A DNA stretch of 64,000 nucleotides, from the NCBI RefSeq assembly GCF_030271255.1, contig NZ_JASJOM010000007.1, positions 186,001 to 250,000 on the forward strand. Reading direction: 5' to 3'. Source of the stretch: Peribacillus folii. Lineage in GTDB: Bacteria > Bacillota > Bacilli > Bacillales > DSM-1321. The notes beneath the pieces are model-generated. The model had not been told where the DNA came from. It ran no database searches and worked only from the letters and a program-made list of their open reading frames with translations. The position numbers and the translations under genes were made by a program. This document shows, one piece after another, positions 35,523 through 43,077 of the stretch. How positions within the stretch are numbered: the first letter of the stretch is position 1; every line of letters starts with the position of its first letter.

Positions 35523-36264
35523 TTATTAACTCCTCTATATACTGATAGTATTCTTTATTAGCGCCTCTATATACTTCTTCTAAAGACAAACCTGTGAAAC
35601 GTTCTTCAACTTCCTCCCTGTTCATGTTTATGATTATTTTTCCATCTCTTAAGATTATGAGCCTATTAAATAATTCTTGGCCGAAGTCCAAATTATGTGT
35701 AGAAAGAAGGATTCCAACACCTTGCGATTTTAGTTTTTCTAATACCCTCTTTAAAATAATAATCATATCTGGATCAAGTCCATTTGTAGGTTCATCGAAT
35801 ACAACATATTCGCTTTTTCTACACAGTTGAGATACTATCTGTATTTTCTTTTGATTTCCATGTGATAATTGGATAATGGGTATATGTAAATATTTATCTA
35901 GCTCAAATATTCTAATTAATTGATTCAAAAATTCTATGTTTTCACTTTGATTAAAAGAACTTTGTACTAAATCAAAATACTCCATTGGTGTTAAATAATT
36001 CAACAATGAAATATCATCGGGTATATAAGCCATATTCTTTTTAAAAAGATCTACATCACCTTGTGATTGAAAACAAATTTTGTGATCATCCAGTTTAACA
36101 TTCCCATTAATATTTAATAATCCAAATAGAGATTTTATGATTGTTGTTTTTCCTGCACCATTATGACCTAAAAGAAGGGTTGCTTCTCCTTTTTTTATTT
36201 CAACAGGAATATCAATTAATTCAAATGATTCAAACCTTTTTTCTTTTATATATAATGAAATCAT
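35467..36264 (-). CDS. ABC transporter ATP-binding protein
   Basis: 265 aa. Walker A LLGHNGAGKTTIIKSLFG (about 32-49), Q-loop near residue 67, signature LSHGNQKKIQIV, Walker B YVVFDEPTNGLD and H-loop STHNLDF. Closest in style to the ATPases of ABC-2 peptide exporters. ATG 36264 follows GGGGAG. Second gene of the operon, after a hairpin that separates it from the small peptide gene. Confidence 0.92.
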   Translation of the reverse strand: MISLYIKEKRFESFELIDIPVEIKKGEATLLLGHNGAGKTTIIKSLFGLLNINGNVKLDDHKICFQSQGDVDLFKKNMAYIPDDISLLNYLTPMEYFDLVQSSFNQSENIEFLNQLIRIFELDKYLHIPIIQLSHGNQKKIQIVSQLCRKSEYVVFDEPTNGLDPDMIIILKRVLEKLKSQGVGILLSTHNLDFGQELFNRLIILRDGKIIINMNREEVEERFTGLSLEEVYRGANKEYYQYIEELINDMDHSSSTENRNTKNYT

Positions 36265-36295
36265 AAATTCTCCCCTATTTAGGCTATTGTTTCAA

Positions 36296-36329
36296 CCTTA
36301 GGATTGTCAAACACTCGACAACCCTAAGG
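36296..36329 (-). terminator. Intercistronic hairpin after the small peptide gene
   Basis: 13-bp inverted repeat CCTTAGGATTGTC/GACAACCCTAAGG with one mismatch, between the peptide stop (36336) and the ATPase start. No T-run follows, so it could be a leaky terminator or processing/stabilising hairpin that raises peptide mRNA over transporter mRNA, as in bacteriocin operons. Confidence 0.7.
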
Positions 36330-36335
36330 CTCCAC

Positions 36336-36608
36336 TTAACCACATTTGATTTTAATATAAAGTCCTGACATTTTAAATTCACCTAAAAATTTCGAGCCAC
36401 TTCCATAGGTTTTACACGCCCAGATTAATGCTGCCACACTAGCAACTCCTAAAATAATAAAAAGAACTGCAATCCAAAATGCATTTTTTTGAGTAGTCAC
36501 AGATTTTTTTAACTCTTCTTGTGAATGAGCGACATTTTGAAAAAAATTCATAACCAAAAGATATAACTGCATAGATAAATTGTTAGCGAAATTTAGAGTA
36601 GATAACAT
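36336..36608 (-). CDS. Small membrane peptide, candidate secreted-peptide precursor
   Basis: 90 aa. N-terminal 40 residues amphipathic/hydrophobic (MLSTLNFANNLSMQLYLLVM, NFFQNVAHSQEELKKSVTTQ), one strong membrane helix (AFWIAVLFIILGVASVAALI), then a 25-residue C-terminal tail bounded by two cysteines: CKTYGSGSKFLGEFKMSG to the final KIKCG. No family recognised. It has a perfect AAAGGAGGG ribosome site and heads the operon, followed by a hairpin and then ABC and M50 genes. That layout suggests a precursor cleaved within or near the membrane and exported; a regulatory or immunity role is possible. Nothing resembling a lantibiotic, sactipeptide or lasso enzyme is encoded. Confidence 0.65.
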   Translation of the reverse strand: MLSTLNFANNLSMQLYLLVMNFFQNVAHSQEELKKSVTTQKNAFWIAVLFIILGVASVAALIWACKTYGSGSKFLGEFKMSGLYIKIKCG

Positions 36609-37114
36609 TTTTTCCCTCCTTTCAATTAGGTTTGTTGTGACAGTTCATTAATTATTTTGGTAAGTACATTAATGAATAAATAAATTTAAAGACTCCAAAA
36701 ATTATAAAGTCTTATGTTAGCAACATATATGAAACTACCAAAATATACATGTAACCACCCAACAGGTATATAGTATCATATTTTACAATAAATTGTTACA
36801 TAAATGATATATTTTACCTAAATTTCAAATATAATTCCAATACAATTAACAGCTATTAATTTATTTGGTTTTCATAGATTTAGAGTATTCTTCAAATAAA
36901 TATATCTGGAATGCTTTAGCGTTTTTATATCTCAAGCTTAAGAGAACTATTAATACATTCAACAGATCACGTAAGAGAATATACTGTTACTCGAAATATA
37001 ATTAATAATTTATTGTTCAAAAATTTGTCCGGCACTTCAATTCTCATATTGTCTTGAAATCAGTTGGGGAAACTCATTACAGGCAGTATATGTTTATACT
37101 TTTTTAAAAAAAAT
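36609..37114. other. AT-rich intergenic region
   Basis: About 500 bases of AT-rich sequence upstream of the peptide operon. No ORF with a ribosome site found. It must hold the promoter of the minus-strand peptide operon; several TATAAT-like hexamers are present on the minus strand, none decisive. Confidence 0.4.
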
Positions 37115-37139
37115 GTTTCAACCTGTCCCACCCGGGTAT
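37115..37139 (+). promoter_or_regulatory. Sigma-B-like promoter of the tandem small ORFs
   Basis: GTTTCA (37115-37120), 13-base spacer, GGGTAT (37134-37139). The -10 box matches the sigma-B consensus exactly and the -35 differs at one base. It lies about 40 bases before the first small ORF. Confidence 0.6.
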
Positions 37140-37181
37140 ATAAATACTGTAAGACATTCTCAACCAAAGGAGATGATGTGC

Positions 37182-37253
37182 ATGAGTACAATCAGAAGCC
37201 AATGGAACAGGGAGAATGACGCAGCGGTGTTTAGTCCCCGTGATCAGCGTTAG
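37182..37253 (+). CDS. Tandem small peptide 1 (23 aa)
   Basis: Reads MSTIRSQWNRENDAAVFSPR then DQR and TAG. It follows an AAAGGAGATG ribosome site and a sigma-B-like promoter. The core WNxENDxA[VI]FSPxD is repeated in the next small ORF, and most differences between the two fall at third codon positions, which argues that the protein sequence is maintained. No signal peptide, membrane helix or cysteine; acidic to neutral. I recognise no family. It could be a regulatory peptide, a protein-binding microprotein or a decayed head of a longer gene. Confidence 0.6.
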   Translation: MSTIRSQWNRENDAAVFSPRDQR

Positions 37254-37324
37254 AGTCAATTGAAGCGTTAGGTGCTATTCAAAATGGGAATGACTACTTT
37301 CTCATTCAAAGGAGGAGGATACTC

Positions 37325-37387
37325 ATGAGTATTTACAACCTATGGAATCCAGAGAATGATGAAGCGATTTTCAGTCCAGGTGATTAG
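37325..37387 (+). CDS. Tandem small peptide 2 (20 aa)
   Basis: Reads MSIYNLWNPENDEAIFSPGD and stops. It has a stronger ribosome site (AAAGGAGGAGG, seven to ten bases away) than peptide 1, 71 bases upstream. Same WNxENDxAxFSPxD core. The pair most likely arose by duplication and shares one transcript. Function unknown. Confidence 0.62.
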   Translation: MSIYNLWNPENDEAIFSPGD

Positions 37388-37599
37388 CAGCCATTCAGTA
37401 CGCTCTAGATTAGGATAAACACCAAAAAATGGACAACAAACTATAAAAATAATTATACGGCAACGTACTGAATGAATTTTAGTCGAAGCAGTAATATGGA
37501 AAAAGGATGGAGCCAACGCTTCATCCTTTTTCTTTTATTCCTTGAAACTAGTTTTGCCAAGGTCCGTTTATTGTACAAGCGTTTCCATCTTTTTGTGAC

Positions 37600-37730
37600 A
37601 TTGTGGGCATTTGTTACACGTGAAACACCATTTTTGTGTTCACATTCAAGTACCTGACTGCTATCCACTTCAAGCATCAGCTTGCCTCAACCCAGGCATT
37701 TCGCTCCTGACACATTATCATCTATGAATT
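37600..37730 (-). pseudogene. Decayed topB C-terminal zinc-ribbon fragment
   Basis: On the minus strand MLEVDSS...ECEHKNGVSRVTNA matches MLEVNSK...RECGHKKN-ARVTNA of the intact TopB at 38012. In another frame TGCCCACAATGTCACAAAAA reads CPQCHKK, matching CPQCKKKMEL. At least two internal deletions and a frame shift separate these blocks. It therefore derives from a TopB-type zinc-ribbon tail, placed in inverted orientation beside the live gene. A 74-residue frame spans it (37453-37677) but is not a gene. Confidence 0.7.
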
Positions 37731-37796
37731 TTTGGTCACGATTTTCTAGGCGAAGGCGTACCTATTAATGAAAGCCTGTTTGGAAAGCTTCACTTT

Positions 37797-37952
37797 TCAA
37801 ATCGCTGTTAGCATTTGCTCCCCTACCCTGAACCCGCCGGTTTCACCAAGATTCTTGATGAGGTTTCCTTGCTTTCCCAGCCATGAAGCGAGCACGGTTT
37901 CCATTGCCTTCATAGATTCGTTCAGAGGCTTTAAATGGAGTGCATGGTCCAT
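37797..37952 (-). CDS. Possible small protein, 51 aa, unrecognised
   Basis: ATG 37952 follows AAGGAGGGA and opens a 51-residue frame: MDHALHLKPLNESMKAMETV, LASWLGKQGNLIKNLGETGG, FRVGEQMLTAI. No membrane segment, no known family. It lies between topB and its decayed copy, so it may be the head of a gene whose rest has been lost. The good ribosome site is the main support. Confidence 0.35.
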   Translation of the reverse strand: MDHALHLKPLNESMKAMETVLASWLGKQGNLIKNLGETGGFRVGEQMLTAI

Positions 37953-38011
37953 TCCCTCCTTGAAATTATGTTATATTAGACGGTAAATAGTTAGTAAGGG
38001 AGTTTGAACAA

Positions 38012-40204
38012 ATGTCAAAAAGTGTGGTAATTGCTGAAAAGCCTTCAGTTGCACGTGATATTGCGAATGTATTGAAGTGTAATAAAAAAGGCAATGGATT
38101 TTTAGAAGGCGATAAGTATATCGTTACGTGGGCATTAGGTCATCTGGTTACTCTAGCAGATCCAGAGGCATATGATATGAAATTTAAAACATGGAAGCTG
38201 GAAGACCTGCCCATGCTTCCCGAAAGCATGAAGCTAGTTGTCATGAAACAAACGGGAAAGCAATTCAATGCTGTCAAAACGCAATTGACTCGCAATGATG
38301 TGAATGAAATAATCGTGGCGACTGATGCAGGGAGAGAAGGAGAATTAGTTGCACGTTGGATCATCGAGAAAGCAAAAGTGAATAAGCCCATCAAACGTCT
38401 CTGGATTTCTTCCGTAACGGATAAAGCAATTAAGGATGGATTCAATAACTTAAAGCCTGGTAAAGCGTATGAAGACTTATATACTTCTGCAGTAGCACGT
38501 TCGGAAGCGGATTGGTATATCGGTCTGAATGCTACTCGTGCCTTAACGACAAAATTCAATGCGCAATTAAACTGTGGACGCGTTCAGACACCGACGGTTG
38601 CAATGGTTGCAGCGCGCGAAGAGGAAATTGCGAATTTCAAACCGCAAACCTATTATGGAATTGAAGCCCAAACGGATGGACTTAAGTTAACGTGGCAAGA
38701 TGAAAATGGAAATAGCCGCAGCTTTAATAAAGAAAAGACCGATGCAATCGTGAAATCACTTGGAAGTAAGGATGCGACTGTTGTTTCCATTGACCGCAAA
38801 GCAAAGAAAACATTCGCACCTGGTCTATATGATTTAACAGAGTTACAACGTGATGGGAATAAACTCTTTGGCTATTCGGCTAAAGAAACATTGAACATCA
38901 TGCAAAAATTGTATGAGCAACACAAGGTCTTGACTTATCCGCGTACGGATTCACGATATATATCATCCGATATCGTTGGTACGCTTCCGGAGCGTTTAAA
39001 AGCCTGTGCCATAGGTGAATATCGTCCTCTTGCAAATAAGGTGTTGAATAAGCCTATTAAAGCGTCAAAAGCATTTGTCGATGATAGTAAAGTCAGTGAT
39101 CACCATGCCATTATTCCGACCGAGGGTTATGTGAATCTTTCAGCCTTCACTGACAAAGAACGCAAAATTTACGACCTTGTCGTGAAACGCTTCTTGGCAG
39201 TTTTATTTCCTGCGTTTGAATATGAGCAATTGACGGTGCAAACGAAAATTGGCGAGCAAACGTTTATCGCGAGAGGAAAATCCGTGATTCATTCGGGCTG
39301 GAAAGAAGTTTATGCAAACCACTTTGATGATGAAGAATCAGCAGAGGATGTAAAAGAGCAGCTATTGCCTCGTATTGAAAAAGGCGATGTATTAAAGACA
39401 AAATTAATCACTCAAACGTCTGGCCAAACAAAGCCACCAGCACGCTTTACGGAGGCGACTTTACTATCAGCGATGGAAAACCCTGCGAAATACATGGAAA
39501 CAAACGATAAGAAGCTGGCAGACACGTTGAAATCAACGGGGGGACTTGGAACAGTCGCCACCCGTGCCGATATCATCGATAAGCTATTCAATTCATTCTT
39601 ATTCGAAAAACGCGGCGGCAAGGACATCCATATTACATCCAAGGGACGTCAGCTTTTAGATTTAGTGCCAGAAAAACTAAAATCTCCTGCGACAACAGCT
39701 GAGTGGGAGCAAAAGCTCGAGCTAATCGCCAAAGGAAAGCTGAAAAAAGATGTGTTCATCAATGAAATGAAAAATTACACAAAAGAAATTGTCCGTGAAA
39801 TCAAAGCGAGTGACAAAAAATATAAACACGACAATATCTCAACGAAATCCTGTCCAGACTGTGGGAAGCCAATGCTTGAAGTGAATAGTAAAAAAGGCAA
39901 AATGCTCGTCTGCCAAGATCGTGAATGCGGCCATAAAAAGAACGTCGCCCGTGTAACGAATGCACGCTGCCCACAATGTAAAAAGAAAATGGAACTACGT
40001 GGGGAAGGCGATGGTCAAATCTTCACATGTAAATGCGGATACCGCGAGAAACTGTCTGCTTTTGAAGCAAGACGTAAGAAAGAAACTGGCGGAAAAGTGG
40101 ATAAACGTTCCGTACAAAAGTACTTAAAAGAGCAGGAAAAAGAAGCAGAACCGATTAATAATCCTTTTGCGGATTTATTAAAAGGATTTAAAGTGGATAA
40201 ATGA
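38012..40204 (+). CDS. topB: DNA topoisomerase III TopB
   Basis: 730 aa type IA topoisomerase, decatenating replication and recombination intermediates. TOPRIM domain KSVVIAEKPSVARDIANVL with EIIVATDAGREGELVARWII (acidic triad), active-site tyrosine in HKVLTYPRTDSRYISSD (about 307), and C-terminal zinc ribbons CPDCGKPMLEV...CQDRECGH and CPQCKKKMEL...CKCGY, then a basic tail. Full length for Bacillus TopB (about 727). ATG 38012 after AAGGGAG. Its position in an accessory stretch, beside a decayed copy of its own tail, suggests that local rearrangement has occurred here. Confidence 0.96.
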   Translation: MSKSVVIAEKPSVARDIANVLKCNKKGNGFLEGDKYIVTWALGHLVTLADPEAYDMKFKTWKLEDLPMLPESMKLVVMKQTGKQFNAVKTQLTRNDVNEIIVATDAGREGELVARWIIEKAKVNKPIKRLWISSVTDKAIKDGFNNLKPGKAYEDLYTSAVARSEADWYIGLNATRALTTKFNAQLNCGRVQTPTVAMVAAREEEIANFKPQTYYGIEAQTDGLKLTWQDENGNSRSFNKEKTDAIVKSLGSKDATVVSIDRKAKKTFAPGLYDLTELQRDGNKLFGYSAKETLNIMQKLYEQHKVLTYPRTDSRYISSDIVGTLPERLKACAIGEYRPLANKVLNKPIKASKAFVDDSKVSDHHAIIPTEGYVNLSAFTDKERKIYDLVVKRFLAVLFPAFEYEQLTVQTKIGEQTFIARGKSVIHSGWKEVYANHFDDEESAEDVKEQLLPRIEKGDVLKTKLITQTSGQTKPPARFTEATLLSAMENPAKYMETNDKKLADTLKSTGGLGTVATRADIIDKLFNSFLFEKRGGKDIHITSKGRQLLDLVPEKLKSPATTAEWEQKLELIAKGKLKKDVFINEMKNYTKEIVREIKASDKKYKHDNISTKSCPDCGKPMLEVNSKKGKMLVCQDRECGHKKNVARVTNARCPQCKKKMELRGEGDGQIFTCKCGYREKLSAFEARRKKETGGKVDKRSVQKYLKEQEKEAEPINNPFADLLKGFKVDK

Positions 40205-40208
40205 TCAT

Positions 40209-40250
40209 GTTTTGCCCTCCTCTCCCATTTAGGGGAAGGGAGGGCAAAAC
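40209..40250. terminator. Hairpin between topB and the convergent operon
   Basis: GTTTTGCCCTCC pairs perfectly with GGAGGGCAAAAC, long loop, five bases after the topB stop. No strong T-run. Confidence 0.65.
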
Positions 40251-40373
40251 ATCCAATCAAGTTCACTCCGCCAAAAACGAGTCGATAACCAATCTTTCAA
40301 GGGATAAGGATGAAGATTAAATCAAAGCTTGCCTATTCTATTAAATGCATGTATTTAAATTACCAAGTCACGC

Positions 40374-40649
40374 CTATTTTACAGGTGTTAAAAAGAAAGA
40401 AACATTTTTATTAGTGGAAAATCCACTTTGGTTAAGTTCCAGCCATGTATTCTCCTTTAGATCAATTTCAAACTGATTAACATCTCCAAAGGAGTCCCCT
40501 CCTATAATTTTTTGCAAATCATCAGATATGATTTGGAACCATGGATCTTCCTTTAACACTTCATCATTCCTGGTTTCATAAGTGATGATATACTCTCCGG
40601 CTTGTATTTTGTTTACCGACTGTATAGAAACCGGAATGATGTATTTCAT
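40374..40649 (-). CDS. Unrecognised protein, probably C-terminal part of its upstream neighbour
   Basis: 91 aa, beta-rich, no signal peptide: MKYIIPVSIQSVNKIQAGEY, IITYETRNDEVLKEDPWFQI, ... NVSFFLTPVK. AGEYIITYE resembles the PVGYYDVTSDG repeat of the upstream protein, so the two may be successive beta-sandwich domains of one surface protein split by a frameshift. Alternatively it is a separate gene: AGAGGGTG lies six bases before ATG 40649, inside the upstream gene, overlapping it by 74 bases. I cannot decide. Confidence 0.55.
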   Translation of the reverse strand: MKYIIPVSIQSVNKIQAGEYIITYETRNDEVLKEDPWFQIISDDLQKIIGGDSFGDVNQFEIDLKENTWLELNQSGFSTNKNVSFFLTPVK

Positions 40650-41013
40650 AGGAATCACCCTCTTTACTAACTGGCGAAAAAGCTGATTTTTTAAGCTTGA
40701 TTGTTCCTTTCCCAGTAACTTGTGCTATATTGCCATCATAAAGTCTCAAACCTAAAAAATGATCACCATCGGAAAGTTCAGTCCCATTAAAATAATTATC
40801 ACCATCGCTTGTCACGTCATAATATCCCACTGGAATATCGTTTCCTACATGGAAGTTGCCTTGTGTGAGTCTGTATTCGATACCTCCGCCCTTGATTTTT
40901 TTCATTTCAAGATGTTCGTTTGGCGTAAGAGATTTTATGAATTCCGGTATGGATATGATGGTGAGTAAACTTACAAATATGATAACCAAAAAAAGCATTT
41001 GAGATTTTCTCAT
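40576..41013 (-). CDS. Membrane-anchored protein with beta-rich domain
   Basis: 145 aa. N-terminal membrane anchor (QMLFLVIIFVSLLTIISIPEF), then an extracellular part with GNFHVGNDIPVGYYDVTSDG and GTIKLKKSAF. The VGxDIPxGxYxV pattern is frequent in Bacillus surface proteins of unknown role. Starts one base into the ATPase stop (TAATG). The last 20 residues look unnatural for the domain and the next ORF seems to continue it in another frame, so a frameshift is suspected near 40650. Confidence 0.65.
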   Translation of the reverse strand: MRKSQMLFLVIIFVSLLTIISIPEFIKSLTPNEHLEMKKIKGGGIEYRLTQGNFHVGNDIPVGYYDVTSDGDNYFNGTELSDGDHFLGLRLYDGNIAQVTGKGTIKLKKSAFSPVSKEGDSYEIHHSGFYTVGKQNTSRRVYHHL

Positions 41014-41636
41014 TATATTAACCGTCCATTACTAATTTGTATAACTTCATCACAAATCGGGAAAACATCATCTTTATTATGAGTGGCAATAATGATGGTT
41101 GCTCCTCTCTCCCGTTCTTCTTTCAATATATCCAGTACTCGTTCCACACCTTTTTCATCGATGGCATTAGTCGGTTCATCCAATAAAATAATGTCAGGTT
41201 TTTCAAAAATGGCTTGTGCAATATTCAGTCGCTGCTTCATACCCAGAGAATATTTTCTTACTTTCAATGTACCGAACTGATCCAGCGCAAGTCTCATTAT
41301 GGCGTGTTGTATATCTTCGAGCGACGCTGTTTTCTTAATCGCAGCAAGAATTTTCAAATTAGTCTCAGCATCGAACTGGGGAAGCAATTGGAGATTTTCA
41401 ATAATAATACCGATACTTGGCGGAAACGAAATATCCTTATGCAATACTTTTTCATTAATGGTTACACTGCCTTCAGTTGGAATAATAAGTCCAGCTATCG
41501 CCCGAAGCAACATGGTCTTACCAGAACCATTTTTTCCAACCAAACCGTAGATTCTCCCTTTTTCGAAGGTGTAAGTGATGTTTTGTAAAACTTTATTTTT
41601 TTTTAACTTTTTTGATAAGTCATGGACTTCAATCAT
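41013..41636 (-). CDS. ABC transporter ATP-binding protein
   Basis: 207 aa, small ABC-2-type ATPase. Walker A GLVGKNGSGKTMLLRAIAG (about 31-49), signature YSLGMKQRLNIAQAI, Walker B IILLDEPTNAID and H-loop ATHNKDDV. Downstream of three permease genes; the operon looks like an export or immunity ABC system with an unusual three permeases. Confidence 0.92.
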   Translation of the reverse strand: MIEVHDLSKKLKKNKVLQNITYTFEKGRIYGLVGKNGSGKTMLLRAIAGLIIPTEGSVTINEKVLHKDISFPPSIGIIIENLQLLPQFDAETNLKILAAIKKTASLEDIQHAIMRLALDQFGTLKVRKYSLGMKQRLNIAQAIFEKPDIILLDEPTNAIDEKGVERVLDILKEERERGATIIIATHNKDDVFPICDEVIQISNGRLI

Positions 41637-41645
41637 TTTAATTCC

Positions 41646-42374
41646 TCACATTAATTCTATTTTTTTTATTCTTATTACGGAAAGACAAAGCAGAAACAAA
41701 ATAATAACAACTAAAAAAAGCCCCAACTCATGTAATTGGCCTATCGTTTCCTGCAAGGTAGGATTAGCCATCATGCCATTGCGAAAACTCATTGATAGGT
41801 TCGGGAAAAACACATGAAATAGTACTTTTTTTTGAACGAAACCTTCAACAATTGTTATCGATAGCAGCACATAACAATTGGTTAATATAAACGCCAATTG
41901 GGATTTCATATACAGTTCCAATATCATTTGTATGGATAAAATAGCCATGATTGTTAACACATAAAACAATATACCTTCAAACAGGTGTGTCAATTCAAGT
42001 ACAGGATCAGAATCCAAGATTGTTTGAAAAAAAATTGTAGCGATTAATTGTGAAAAAACTAAAACCATTACAACCCTCCACATATGGATTACTTTAGACA
42101 TTAGCCATGAAAACCTACTTTTTCCCCTTAAAATGATATATTTTCCGTAATCAACTAGTGAATCCGAGATGTGCCCTAATAAAATGAAGCTACTTGCAGC
42201 TATCGATATATACCAGCCCATTAAATAGGTAACTAAGTGAGGATAATTAACTGGTGTCGGTACCCCATCCAAAAACGGAAAGGAAGAATGAGCTAACCTA
42301 TCATTCATGAAATATACATATTGGATGAGTGCAACAATAAACAAGATGAACGCTTCATTTCTAAAGTGAATCAT
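41646..42374 (-). CDS. ABC-2-like permease protein 3
   Basis: 242 aa with about six membrane helices (FILFIVALIQYVYF, YLMGWYISIAASSFILLG, VVMVLVFSQLIATIFF and others). A hydrophilic block SDSLVDYGKYIILRGKSRFS precedes the third helix, as in lantibiotic-type immunity permeases. Family not recognised. It overlaps the previous gene by 14 bases. Confidence 0.75.
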   Translation of the reverse strand: MIHFRNEAFILFIVALIQYVYFMNDRLAHSSFPFLDGVPTPVNYPHLVTYLMGWYISIAASSFILLGHISDSLVDYGKYIILRGKSRFSWLMSKVIHMWRVVMVLVFSQLIATIFFQTILDSDPVLELTHLFEGILFYVLTIMAILSIQMILELYMKSQLAFILTNCYVLLSITIVEGFVQKKVLFHVFFPNLSMSFRNGMMANPTLQETIGQLHELGLFLVVIILFLLCLSVIRIKKIELM

Positions 42375-43077
42375 TTTTCAGGTAATCCTTTCTTTGAAAC
42401 ATGTTCCACCCAAAAACAAGCAAGACTACGACAATCGTTATTTGCCGCAAATAAATCGTTACTATACTGTTCATATCACCAGAAGCAACTACTAATAAAA
42501 CGATATTTGCTAGATCTCGAATCGGTGTATACAGCTCTTGATTGACTAACTTATTGAAAAAGAAAGTCAATGTCACAATAAAAAACACAAAAGAGTAAGA
42601 TAATATATCTGAATTTAGGATCGTTTTAATCGCTATATAAAGAAGAGCTAGCGAGAAATAATAAAAAACAAGACCAAGAAACTCACATAATAGGATCTGA
42701 ACAAAACTTACATCATTAAAAAAAACACTTCCCAAATAGAAAAAGTTATAGCCACTTAAAATGAAAAGATGGATGGTAACGAAAATAAGAACGGCATAGA
42801 AAGCATGTAGAACATCCTTCCGATATTTTGCACCACGCATTACATATCTAACTGTTGCTGCTGCATGACTTGGAGCTTTTTTTACGAACATCAAAAAAGG
42901 ATAAGTGAAAAATAGCACATGTGCTTCAATTGAATTCGGCGAATACATATTAGAGTTTATTGAGAGAAACCTGTTATAAAGTGGTTGAAGATGAACAAAG
43001 TCACTTGTTTGTTTATACCAAAGCACCACCATGAATAGGAATAAACAGAGAGTTGAAAGCAACCATTTAGATTTCAT
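42361..43077 (-). CDS. ABC-2-like permease protein 2
   Basis: 238 aa with about six helices. Between helices 2 and 3 it has RYVMRGAKYRKDVLHAFYAV, equivalent in position to the charged loop of permease 3. N-terminal SKWLLSTLCLFLFMVVLWYK is a signal-anchor-like helix. Overlaps permease 1 by 11 bases. Function inferred only from context. Confidence 0.75.
   Translation of the reverse strand: MKSKWLLSTLCLFLFMVVLWYKQTSDFVHLQPLYNRFLSINSNMYSPNSIEAHVLFFTYPFLMFVKKAPSHAAATVRYVMRGAKYRKDVLHAFYAVLIFVTIHLFILSGYNFFYLGSVFFNDVSFVQILLCEFLGLVFYYFSLALLYIAIKTILNSDILSYSFVFFIVTLTFFFNKLVNQELYTPIRDLANIVLLVVASGDMNSIVTIYLRQITIVVVLLVFGWNMFQRKDYLKNDSL

Noticed and set aside
37453..37677. 74-codon minus-strand frame
   Set aside because: Part of it matches the TopB zinc ribbon with frame breaks, and it has no ribosome site; treated as a pseudogene fragment.
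37797..37986. 72-codon plus-strand frame upstream of topB
   Set aside because: No ribosome site; it is antisense to the 51-aa minus-strand frame, which has one.
32242..40250. att site duplication defining an integrated element at tRNA-Arg
   Set aside because: No second copy of the tRNA 3' end found by eye, and no integrase gene in the window; island boundaries stay undefined.
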